Source: DATFLS01 sp964413425 (GTDB lineage Bacteria; Fidelibacterota; JAANXI01). Taken from it: 7,575 bases of DNA. A program made the position numbers and the translations under genes. Positions within the stretch are counted from its first letter, which is position 1, and the number at the start of each line of letters is the position of its first letter. Shown here piece by piece: positions 1 to 5,773 of this stretch. Where the stretch lies: the NCBI GenBank assembly GCA_964413425.1, contig CAYPST010000149.1, positions 1-7,575 on the forward strand. The letters run 5' to 3'. A model generated the notes under the pieces. That model was not told where the DNA came from, ran no database searches, and was given only the letters and a program-made list of their open reading frames with translations.

Positions 1-70
1 GACTGGTCGGGAATGCCATCAGATTCCTTTTTACTGAGCAAACTTAATAGTCATAAAAAATTTTAATTGC
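1..70 (+). repeat. Intergenic repeat, copy A (left edge cut by window)
   Basis: This segment aligns without gaps to 3648-3717. Both begin GACTGGTCGGGA, both contain ATCAGATT and TTTACTGAG, both contain TTAATAGTCA, and both end in an A/T-rich run; roughly three quarters of the positions match. At 3648 the repeat directly follows the right end of an inverted-repeat element, and the window's first bases correspond to that junction. A similar element therefore probably ends just left of the window. It has no coding character. Confidence 0.75.
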
Positions 71-345
71 AATTCAATCCATACTGTTGGGCCGATACGT
101 CAACAACAGGGTCAGCTGTTCAGAAATTCGCTGGCATACGCCCGGACAGCGATGTACTTTATAAGGACATCAGGTGGACCAGGGTATATACCGCTCAGGA
201 ACAATCATTTGCAGAAGGTCGATCAGCGATTCAGAGACTGATAAATGCGTTCTCCTGCGCCCGGTACCTACTCCGATTTCGAATAGATGGCAACTGAGAT
301 GCTATAAATAGACCGTGGCAAGAGAATCCATACCTCGGAGGTAAT
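71..345. other. Unassigned region upstream of the first gene
   Basis: No gene can be supported here. An open frame at 67-297 starts with TTG, has no ribosome binding site and its translation resembles nothing I recognise. A TATAAAT at 303-309 lies about 37 bases before the first gene's start and could be a -10 element, but no good -35 is visible at 17 bases. A Shine-Dalgarno sequence occupies 337-341. Confidence 0.4.
337..341 (+). promoter_or_regulatory. Ribosome binding site of the first Tat protein gene
   Basis: GGAGG sits 4 bases before the ATG at 346. The spacing is short but the match to the anti-Shine-Dalgarno is strong. It fixes the start that gives a complete twin-arginine signal. 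Confidence 0.7.
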
Positions 346-1341
346 ATGGCGAAGAATCACAGCAGGAGAGATTTTTTGCGATACGCGTTACTCGGCGCTT
401 CCGCCGTGGCGATCGGGGGCAGCTTCGAAGAGCACCATCTGCTGGCCCGTACGGGCGAACACGCCTATCCGGCGCGGGAAACCGTACCGGATTTATCCAT
501 GCCAAAGGGAAAAATCGGCGATCTGGAGATCAGCCGGCTGATCTGTGGGGGCAATCTGATCAGTGGTTATTCCCATTCCAGAGATCTGATGTACGTGTCG
601 GAGCTGGTGAACAGTTATAACACACCGGAGAAGGTCATGGAAACCTGGCAGCTCTGCGAGGAGCGCGGGATTAACACCGTCCTCTCCGACGAACGGGAGA
701 AGCCCCGGGAAATTATCCGGCGGTACCGGAACCAGTGGGGAGGGAATATCCAGTGGATCGCAGAAGGACATCCCAAATCGGACGACATCACTACCAACCT
801 GCAAACGACCATCGATGCGGGCGCCGACGCCATCTATATCCAGGGCGGAGTGGGCGATCGCTGGGTAAAGCTCGGCCGGGTGGATCTGATTGCTGAAGCG
901 GTGGAGTTCATCAAACAGAACGGGCTGGTTGCCGGCGTGGGCGGCCATTCGCTGGAAGTGCCCAAAGCAGTGGAAGCGGCGGGCATCGAACCGGATTTCT
1001 ATATGAAAACCCTGCACAGCAAGAACTACTGGTCGTTCAATCCGGCAGACACCGATTACGGCCCGTTTCATGCGGATACTCCGCAATCGGCCGATAACGT
1101 CTGGTGTACAGATCCGGACGCAACCATCGAATTTATGCGGACCGTCGAGCGGCCCTGGATTGCCTATAAAACAATGGCAGCAGGCGCCATTCATCCCAGA
1201 GATGCCTTCCCGTTCGCGTTCGAAAACGGGGCGGACTTCATCTGTGTGGGACTGTTCGATTTCCAGGTCCTGGAAGACTCCATTATCGCCAGGGATACCC
1301 TGGCCGGCGAGTTACAGCGGGAACGGCCCTGGTATGGGTAA
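346..1341 (+). CDS. Tat-exported TIM-barrel-like protein of unknown function
   Basis: This 331-residue protein begins with a twin-arginine signal: SRRDFLR at residues 6-12, then a hydrophobic stretch (about 13-25, ALLGASAVAIGG), predicting export in folded form by the Tat pathway. The mature part opens with GKIGDLEISRLICGGN (55-70), like the first strand of aldo/keto reductases. It continues with alternating strand/helix segments typical of a TIM barrel: INTVLSD (109-115), ADAIYIQGG (160-168), GLVAGVGGHS (193-202), PDFYMKTLHSKNYW (216-229), PWIAYKTMAAGAIHP (270-284) and GADFICVGLFDFQ (295-307). I see no clear aldo/keto reductase Tyr/Lys catalytic pair or NADPH-binding C-terminus. From memory, similar Tat-tagged proteins occur in Planctomycetes and FCB genomes without assigned function. 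K221, H224 and K275 are candidate functional residues by inference only. Good RBS; the next gene is 504 bases away across a repeat element, so co-transcription is doubtful. Confidence 0.8.
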   Translation: MAKNHSRRDFLRYALLGASAVAIGGSFEEHHLLARTGEHAYPARETVPDLSMPKGKIGDLEISRLICGGNLISGYSHSRDLMYVSELVNSYNTPEKVMETWQLCEERGINTVLSDEREKPREIIRRYRNQWGGNIQWIAEGHPKSDDITTNLQTTIDAGADAIYIQGGVGDRWVKLGRVDLIAEAVEFIKQNGLVAGVGGHSLEVPKAVEAAGIEPDFYMKTLHSKNYWSFNPADTDYGPFHADTPQSADNVWCTDPDATIEFMRTVERPWIAYKTMAAGAIHPRDAFPFAFENGADFICVGLFDFQVLEDSIIARDTLAGELQRERPWYG

Positions 1342-1395
1342 CGGTAGCAGCCGGACTTCCTGGAGATAGCACGTCTGAAGCGTCTATTCTTAAAA

Positions 1396-1447
1396 CGCAG
1401 AGAACGAAAGGAGAAAAAAACGCCAAGGGCGCAAAGAGCGCAAAAAA
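1396..1447 (+). repeat. Degenerate 9-bp tandem tract (CGCAAAGAG type)
   Basis: Successive units read CGCAGAGAA (1396-1404), an irregular A/G-rich spacer (1405-1420), CGCCAAGGG (1421-1429), CGCAAAGAG (1430-1438) and CGCAAAAAA (1439-1447). It begins 54 bases after the stop of the preceding gene and would lie in its 3' untranslated region. The GCAAAG core is shared with the 7-bp tracts at 3274 and 3778. Confidence 0.65.
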
Positions 1448-1503
1448 ACAAAGTAATGCCGTTTTATGGAGGTTGTGTGATCATGTATTATCAAATACGA
1501 AAC

Positions 1504-1685
1504 TGTCATCCTGAGCGAAGCGCTCCAAAGGAGTTCCTTCGGGGAAGGATCTCCTAAGATAATGCTTCCAACTCACGAAAAATCTTACATAACACGGGAA
1601 AGCGAAAAAACCAGGAGATCCTTCCCCGTAGGGATCCCGTTGGGACGACTCCGTCCCACACACCGGGACTCCGCTCAGGATGACA
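1504..1685. repeat. Inverted-repeat intergenic element 1 (MITE/REP-like)
   Basis: The element has perfect 14-bp terminal inverted repeats: TGTCATCCTGAGCG at 1504-1517 and CGCTCAGGATGACA at 1672-1685. A second perfect inverted pair of 16 bp lies inside (CGGGGAAGGATCTCCT at 1540-1555, its complement at 1613-1628). Between terminal and internal repeats the two arms differ: the left holds 22 bases containing the palindrome AAGGAGTTCCTT (1528-1539); the right holds about 43 bases with GGGATCCC (1631-1638) and the hairpin TGGGAC/GTCCCA (1641-1646, 1653-1658). The central 57 bases are A/T-rich. There is no transposase and no evident target-site duplication. The termini resemble the GTCATTCYGAGCGAAGCGA-type sequences I recall from intergenic regions of many uncultured bacteria. 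Confidence 0.8.
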
Positions 1686-1756
1686 TCTTTTCTACTTGGT
1701 ATCTTGTTCTCACACAGCGTCCATAAACCGCGCTAAAATAAAGTGCTTTTTCCATG

Positions 1757-1785
1757 TTTACAAAACGAGTTCTATACAATATTCT
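1757..1785 (+). promoter_or_regulatory. Possible promoter of the Gfo/Idh/MocA gene
   Basis: TTTACA (1757-1762) is followed after 17 bases by TATTCT (1780-1785), a moderate match to a sigma-70-type -35/-10 pair in an A/T-rich stretch. It would give a leader of about 50 bases before the ATG at 1846. If the organism uses a Bacteroidota-type primary sigma factor (TAnnTTTG), this assignment would be wrong. Confidence 0.3.
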
Positions 1786-1833
1786 ATCAGTAAAGATATC
1801 ACAGATTTTACGATCAAACCTCATTAAGAACAC

Positions 1834-1839
1834 AAGGAG
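1834..1839 (+). promoter_or_regulatory. Ribosome binding site of the Gfo/Idh/MocA gene
   Basis: AAGGAG lies 6 bases before the ATG at 1846. It supports that start over the internal ATG at codon 4. Confidence 0.75.
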
Positions 1840-1845
1840 CACACC

Positions 1846-3195
1846 ATGAAACAGATGGATCGACGGACGTTTTTGAGAAAGTCCGCTGCGGCGACTTCCG
1901 CCGTGTTAGTCAGTAGACACATATTGGGCGGCATTGGATATTCTCCTCCCAGCGATCAGCTCAACATCGCCGGGATTGGAGTCGGGGGGATGGGTGCGAG
2001 CGATTTAAACGAGATGCAGGACGAAAATATCATCGCTCTCTGTGATGTGGACCGGGAACGGGCTGCCGAGACCTTCAAGAAGCTTCCGGACGCGCATCAG
2101 TACAGTGATTTCCGGGAAATGCTGGACAGTGAGCCGGATATCGATGCGGTGGTGGTCGCCACGCCGGATCACGTGCATGCGGTCGCAGCCATGACCGCAA
2201 TTGATCATGGCAAGCACGTTTACTGCGAGAAGCCGCTGACTCACGATATTGCAGAAGCCAGAAAACTCACCCAGGCCGCCCGGGAGGCAGGAGTGGTCAC
2301 CCAGATGGGCATTCAGGGGCACGCCATGGAAAGCGCCCGCCTGACCTGCGAAATGATCTGGGACGGGGCTATCGGCAATGTGCACGAAGTCCACGCCTGG
2401 ACTCCGCATCCCGTCTGGCCGCAGGGGATTGAACGTCCCACAGAGACGCCCCCGGTGCCGGAGACGCTGGACTGGGATCTGTGGCTGGGACCGGCTCCTT
2501 ATCGTCCGTATCATCCCGCGTATTTGCCGTCACTCTGGCGCGGCTGGTGGGATTTCGGCACCGGGGGACTGGGCGATATGGGCTGCCACATCTTCGACCC
2601 CATCATCTGGGCGCTCAAACTGGGACCGCCCGAAAGCGTGGAAGCCCACCACTCTTATTTTGTACCCACAATGACCTGGGATAAACCCGAAAACACGGAA
2701 AGTTATCCCCGGGCATCAATTGTGTACTACCAGTTTCCTGCCAGAGATGGATTTCCGCCGCTCCGATTAATCTGGTACGACGGAGGCCTGCTTCCGCAGC
2801 GGCCACCAGAGATCAAATCGGATCGCAAGATGGGCGACACATACGGCGGCATCCTGTTCATTGGGGACAAAGGAAAAATCCTGTCAGGCTCCCACGGGGC
2901 AAACGGCGCCCGGATTATTCCGGAGTCCAAAATGCAGGCATACGGCCAGCCACCCAAACAACTCCCCCGATCCATCGGCCACCGCCAGGAATGGATCAAC
3001 GCCTGCAAGGGTGAAGGGGAGGCACAGGCCAACTTCGACTACGCCGGGCCCCTCACCGAAACCGTCCTGCTGGGGAACGTCTCCCTCCGGACCGGGAAGA
3101 TGCTGACCTGGGATTCGGAAAACATGGAATTTACCAACTATCCCGAAGCCAATCAGTGGCTGAGCCGGGACTACCGGGAGGGATGGGATCTCTGA
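1846..3195 (+). CDS. Tat-exported Gfo/Idh/MocA family oxidoreductase
   Basis: This 449-residue protein belongs to the NAD(P)-dependent sugar/polyol dehydrogenase family. A twin-arginine signal (DRRTFLRKS, residues 5-13, followed by a hydrophobic segment to about 29) predicts Tat export. The Rossmann fold follows: IAGIGVGGMG (41-50) is the dinucleotide loop, ALCDVD (64-69) ends strand 2, VVVATPDHVH (102-111) is strand 4, and CEKPL (127-131) is the family EKP motif with catalytic Lys129. In the C-terminal domain GDMGCHIFD (243-251) supplies the D-x3-H pair, Asp244 and His248. With Lys129 this completes the usual triad. WDLWLGP (210-216) and WRGWWDFGTGG (231-241) are typical of a Tat-tagged subfamily frequent in FCB and Planctomycetes genomes. 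The substrate is unknown; sugars or polyols are likely. A paralog ends at 6569. The gene converges on era with about 625 bases between the stops. Confidence 0.93.
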   Translation: MKQMDRRTFLRKSAAATSAVLVSRHILGGIGYSPPSDQLNIAGIGVGGMGASDLNEMQDENIIALCDVDRERAAETFKKLPDAHQYSDFREMLDSEPDIDAVVVATPDHVHAVAAMTAIDHGKHVYCEKPLTHDIAEARKLTQAAREAGVVTQMGIQGHAMESARLTCEMIWDGAIGNVHEVHAWTPHPVWPQGIERPTETPPVPETLDWDLWLGPAPYRPYHPAYLPSLWRGWWDFGTGGLGDMGCHIFDPIIWALKLGPPESVEAHHSYFVPTMTWDKPENTESYPRASIVYYQFPARDGFPPLRLIWYDGGLLPQRPPEIKSDRKMGDTYGGILFIGDKGKILSGSHGANGARIIPESKMQAYGQPPKQLPRSIGHRQEWINACKGEGEAQANFDYAGPLTETVLLGNVSLRTGKMLTWDSENMEFTNYPEANQWLSRDYREGWDL

Positions 3196-3273
3196 GATTA
3201 TGGGTTCGAGTTACTTACCAATATAATAGGTGAGCCACAGGCAGTGCCGATGAACTCAGAAAAGAAGTGAAAA

Positions 3274-3294
3274 GGCAAACGGCAAAGGGCAGAC
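3274..3294 (+). repeat. 7-bp tandem tract downstream of the oxidoreductase (GGCAAAG type)
   Basis: Three units, GGCAAAC (3274-3280), GGCAAAG (3281-3287) and GGCAGAC (3288-3294), start about 78 bases after the stop at 3195. The same heptamer occurs on the opposite strand at 3778-3812, just after the era stop. A related fragment, TGCCCTTTGCCCGTCT, sits at 3446-3461 beside inverted-repeat element 2. Confidence 0.7.
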
Positions 3295-3467
3295 GCAATT
3301 GTTGGGAGAGTATGGTGCTTTTCGATGGACAGGAGGGTAAGCTACTTGAGCCGGATATTAAAAAACAACAGATTATTTTTTATGACTATTAAATCAACTC
3401 AGTACAGTATCGACAGAACTTTGGGTGCACGCCAGCCGGGAGAACTGCCCTTTGCCCGTCTCGGCGA

Positions 3468-3650
3468 GTCATTCCGAGCGACCGACTGCTGTTCAGGAGG
3501 GAGCCGAGGAATCTGGCGGCAGGAACCGGGGAGCCTGGCGCATCCATAGTACGCGCGGGCACCGACCCGAGACGGTCCCCGGGAAGAGCAACGAAGAGAT
3601 CCCTCCACTCCATCCCGCCTGAACGACGGCGGGATTCCGGTCGGGATGAC
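3468..3650. repeat. Inverted-repeat intergenic element 2, related to element 1
   Basis: The left end GTCATTCCGAGCG (3468-3480) pairs imperfectly with the right end CGGTCGGGATGAC (3638-3650). An internal pair GAGGAATCT (3506-3514) and AGAGATCCCTC (3595-3605) is likewise imperfect. Both pairs correspond to the terminal and internal repeats of the element at 1504-1685, so the two belong to one family. The right arm also carries a perfect 8-bp stem, ATCCCGCC/GGCGGGAT (3612-3619, 3628-3635). There is no coding capacity of its own; open frames across it are translations of the repeat. Confidence 0.7.
3612..3635. repeat. Perfect 8-bp hairpin within element 2
   Basis: ATCCCGCC (3612-3619) and GGCGGGAT (3628-3635) pair perfectly around an 8-base loop. 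No T-run follows on either strand, so it is not a standard intrinsic terminator. It lies between the convergent oxidoreductase and era genes. Confidence 0.6.
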
Positions 3651-3717
3651 TGGTCGGGAGCGCAATCAGATTACTCTTTACTGAGATAATTTAATAGTCA
3701 CATTATTTTTTTAATAC
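3648..3717 (+). repeat. Intergenic repeat, copy B
   Basis: This is the counterpart of 1-70, with the same GACTGGTCGGGA opening, ATCAGATT, TTTACTGAG and TTAATAGTCA blocks in the same order and spacing. It starts at the right end of inverted-repeat element 2, so the mobile or amplified unit may be longer than the inverted repeats alone. Confidence 0.75.
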
Positions 3718-3777
3718 ATGACTCAGGTAGAGATTCCTTCTGTCACTCTTATTACTCTATCATTTCTCAACACATAC

Positions 3778-3812
3778 GTTTGCCCTTTGCCCTTTGCCCT
3801 TTGTTCTTTGCC
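3778..3812 (-). repeat. 7-bp tandem tract immediately downstream of era (GGCAAAG type)
   Basis: There are five head-to-tail heptamers. On the plus strand they read GTTTGCC, CTTTGCC, CTTTGCC, CTTTGTT and CTTTGCC; on the era coding strand they are GGCAAAG-type. The tract starts 8 bases after the era stop codon, so it forms the very beginning of the era 3' untranslated region. Confidence 0.8.
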
Positions 3813-3820
3813 GTCTGTCG

Positions 3821-4810
3821 TCATTTCGCCGCGTCGTACCCCAGCCAGCGCATCTTCTTCTTGCTCTTCCGCCAGTTCTTCCGGACTTTCACCCATAAAT
3901 CCAGATAGACCTTCTGCCCGAAAAATGCCTCCATCTCCGACCGGGCCGCCCTGCCAATCCGCTTCAGCATTTTGCCGCCTTTCCCGATGACGATACCTTT
4001 CTGAGAGTCCCGTTCTACATAGATATTTGCCTGGATGTACAGGAGGTCGTTCTCCCGCTGCTTGAACTGATCCACCTGGACCGCCACGGAATGCGGCACC
4101 TCCTGGGAGAGGTAATGCAAGACCTGCTCCCGCACCAGTTCGGCGGCAATCTTCCGCTCCTCCTGGTCGGTGATCTGATCCGCCGGGTAATACAGCGGAC
4201 CTTCCGGAAGAGAATCCACAACCATATCCAGCAGCTTATCACGATTCATTCCCTGCAAAGCTGAAATGGTTACGGATTGCTCAAATTCATATAATTTTTG
4301 ATATGATTGTTCATTACGCTCAATCTCCCCCGGTGAAACGATGTCCGTCTTATTCAGCACCAGAATCACCGGCGCTTCGGCATACTCACGCAGCAGGGAG
4401 ACAATATATTCGTCCTCTTCATCGGGTTGGGTCGAGATGTCAGCCAGAAACAGGATCACATCGGAATCCTCGATGACCAGCGACGCGGTGTCAGACATAT
4501 ATTCATCCAGGTCGTGGCGGGGCTGATGCACGCCGGGAGTATCCGTGAAAATCACCTGGGCCCGGTCCGGAATGGTAAAGATTCCCAGGATGCGGTCCCG
4601 GGTGGTCTGGGCTTTGGGCGTGACAATGGCGATCTTTTCTCCGAGGTACGCATTCAGCAGGGTCGATTTCCCCACATTCGGCTTCCCCAGGATCCCGACG
4701 AAGCCGGACCGGTGGTCTTCGGGAGTCTCCGGAACAGGGGATGTGTCATCCAGGGACTCCAGGAGCTCTTCTGTAGATTTTGAGGTATTCTGTTCTGCTT
4801 TTTCGTTCAT
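3821..4810 (-). CDS. era: GTPase Era
   Basis: Era is an essential GTPase that binds 16S rRNA near its 3' end and acts in 30S ribosome assembly, cytoplasmic or at the membrane. With the ATG at 4810 the protein has 329 residues. G-domain motifs are complete: G1 GKPNVGKST (42-50), G2 QTTRDR (68-73), G3 DTPG (90-93), G4 NKTD (153-156) and G5 SAL (183-185). The C-terminal KH domain shows the Era signature GIVIGKGGKMLKRIG (272-286), and the tail has KVRKNWR (308-314). An acidic N-terminal extension of about 35 residues precedes the G domain, making it longer than E. coli Era. The frame stays open upstream to 5029, but those residues run into a hairpin repeat and look non-coding. The RBS is weak: GGAG lies 14 bases before the ATG. 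It is monocistronic by context; no intrinsic terminator is visible after the stop. Confidence 0.97.
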   Translation of the reverse strand: MNEKAEQNTSKSTEELLESLDDTSPVPETPEDHRSGFVGILGKPNVGKSTLLNAYLGEKIAIVTPKAQTTRDRILGIFTIPDRAQVIFTDTPGVHQPRHDLDEYMSDTASLVIEDSDVILFLADISTQPDEEDEYIVSLLREYAEAPVILVLNKTDIVSPGEIERNEQSYQKLYEFEQSVTISALQGMNRDKLLDMVVDSLPEGPLYYPADQITDQEERKIAAELVREQVLHYLSQEVPHSVAVQVDQFKQRENDLLYIQANIYVERDSQKGIVIGKGGKMLKRIGRAARSEMEAFFGQKVYLDLWVKVRKNWRKSKKKMRWLGYDAAK

Positions 4811-4948
4811 TCTTAGTATCCGCACTCCGGTCTGAAGGGATTTGCTTAAAAGTAACTCCGGAGAACCGGAAATCAAGTTGGAAGATAATTCGATCCGAAT
4901 TTCCGGGTTCCTTGAACATATATTATTTCCCGGAAGCCTTGCTCCTCC
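4811..4948. other. Era upstream region with an inverted repeat
   Basis: This non-coding stretch should contain the era promoter, but no convincing -35/-10 pair is visible. A 7-bp inverted repeat, TTCCGGG (4901-4907) and CCCGGAA (4929-4935), surrounds an A/T-rich loop. It could be a cis element or part of the neighbouring hairpin repeat. Confidence 0.35.
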
Positions 4949-5133
4949 AATCCTGAATGGATTGAGAGAAACTCGGATATTACGCCACAAAACCCGCAGG
5001 AGTTCGAGACCCCGGGTCTGGTTCCGCACGTCGGGAGGATTTTCTATTCAACCCTTACAGGGTTGGATGGTTGTGGACTCCGGTTCCCACCGGTTCCACC
5101 GGTGGCTATTCAGATTGAAGCCCTGCGGGCTTC
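4949..5133 (+). repeat. Hairpin-cluster repeat, copy 1
   Basis: Several short perfect hairpins follow each other. AATCC/GGATT lies at 4949-4963, CAACCCT/AGGGTTG at 5049-5065, the palindrome CCACCGGTGG at 5096-5105 and GAAGCCC/GGGCTTC at 5117-5133. The block from 4976 (GATATTACGCCAC) to about 5095 aligns with 5325-5446, with one small indel and high identity. The element carries no gene and resembles hairpin-rich intergenic repeats I recall from Bacteroidota-type genomes. Confidence 0.75.
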
Positions 5134-5274
5134 CAGCTTATACAGACAACGTTAATTAAACACGTCACTACCGTGTACTCGTCAGACAGCAGTATCTGTT
5201 CATCTGATGCAGAATGAATTTAATATCTCAGGGATATCCAGATCACTAATCCCGAAGGGATTGAATGTGAATAG

Positions 5275-5315
5275 CCCCGCATGTCCCAAGGGGATCCCTG
5301 TGGGATAATGCGGGG
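5275..5315. repeat. 41-base nested palindrome
   Basis: CCCCGCAT (5275-5282) pairs with ATGCGGGG (5308-5315), TCCCA (5284-5288) pairs with TGGGA (5301-5305), and the centre GGGATCCC (5291-5298) is self-complementary. Spacers are of near-equal size on both sides. It is absent from copy 1 of the surrounding repeat, which implies insertion into copy 2 or loss from copy 1. Confidence 0.75.
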
Positions 5316-5446
5316 AGAGATACAGATATTATGCCACGAACCCCGCAGGGGTTCAACGGACCCCGGGGCCGGTCTCACACGTCGGGAGAGTTTTATATTC
5401 AACCCTTGCAGGGTTGGGTTGCTTTGGATTTCGGTTCCCACCGGTT

Positions 5447-5491
5447 CTCCCGCAGGTCCGTGGGACTCCTCCGGAGGATCCCTTGCGGGAC
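5447..5491. repeat. 45-base palindromic insertion in the hairpin repeat
   Basis: TCCCGCA (5448-5454) pairs with TGCGGGA (5484-5490) around the 12-base palindrome TCCTCCGGAGGA (5467-5478). Copy 1 of the repeat has only two bases at this point, between CCGGTT and ACCGGTGG. The insertion splits the ACCGGT hairpin of the host repeat. Confidence 0.7.
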
Positions 5492-5524
5492 ACCGGTGGC
5501 TATTCAAATTTCCCGGCGGCTTCA

Positions 5525-5702
5525 GCGTCGTCCTGGCATACGGGAAATCCTTCCGGATATCTATCGTGTCTCCACTTCCCCTGGGATCAATGAGATTATT
5601 CCTTTCAGAGATTTCCTACGATATTTCTGTCAGTATAATGGGATCGAATCCAATATATGCACACAAGCCTCAGACAGATTTCATTAATTCCACACACTAC
5701 TG
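5525..5702. other. Unassigned intergenic stretch
   Basis: I see no gene, RNA or clear repeat in these bases. The open frames crossing them start within the upstream repeat and have no recognisable product. Confidence 0.4.
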
Positions 5703-5767
5703 CTTATGTACTTATGTACCTATATACCTCTGTAGTTGTGTACATATATACTTCTGAACTCATGACC
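5703..5767. repeat. Degenerate 8-bp-phased tract downstream of the TrpF-like gene
   Basis: Units of about 8 bases, mostly ending in TAC or a variant, follow each other: CTTATGTA, CTTATGTAC, CTATATAC, CTCTGTAG, TTGTGTAC, ATATATAC, TTCTGAAC and TCATGACC. The tract lies next to the stop codon of the minus-strand gene ending at 5774. The period is not a multiple of three and the tract is not coding. Confidence 0.5.
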
Positions 5768-5773
5768 ATCTAC

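Larger units (their letters stand above)
5248..5524 (+). repeat. Hairpin-cluster repeat, copy 2 (longer, with two insertions)
   Basis: This is a diverged direct copy of 4949-5133. Matching parts are AATCCC/GGGATT (5248-5262), GATATTATGCCAC (5325-5337), AACCCC/GGGGTT (5339-5353), CACGTCGGGAG (near 5379), CAACCCT/AGGGTTG (5400-5416), CGGTTCCCACCGGTT (5432-5446) and ACCGGTGGCTATTCA (5492-5506). It exceeds copy 1 by two palindromic insertions, at about 5272-5320 and 5447-5491. The segments flanking the unit, GAATAGCC (5269-5276) and GGCTATTC (5498-5505), form an inverted pair. No protein-coding frame here is credible. Confidence 0.75.

Noticed and set aside
67..297. 76-codon open frame near the left edge
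   Set aside because: It starts with TTG inside a repeat copy, has no ribosome binding site and its translation is unlike any family I know.
1481..1663. 60-codon minus-strand frame
   Set aside because: It is a translation of inverted-repeat element 1 (SSQRDPYGEGSPG-type sequence), typical of spurious repeat ORFs.
3612..3635. Bidirectional terminator for the oxidoreductase and era
   Set aside because: The stem is perfect but neither side has a T-run, and it lies over 400 bases from the oxidoreductase stop.
3325..3665. Overlapping frames on both strands between the oxidoreductase and era
   Set aside because: They are translations of inverted-repeat element 2 and its flank; no family signature, and multiple frames are open because the repeat is G/C-rich.
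4811..5029. Upstream extension of the era frame (73 more residues)
   Set aside because: The extra residues are encoded by hairpin repeat and basic low-information sequence; the ATG at 4810 gives an Era of reasonable length.
4949..5524. Possible CRISPR array because of repeated palindromes
   Set aside because: The hairpins differ from each other, spacing is irregular, there are only two long diverged copies and no cas genes.
5281..5757. 158-codon plus-strand frame
   Set aside because: It spans hairpin-repeat copy 2 and the 8-bp tract; no RBS and no conserved domain.
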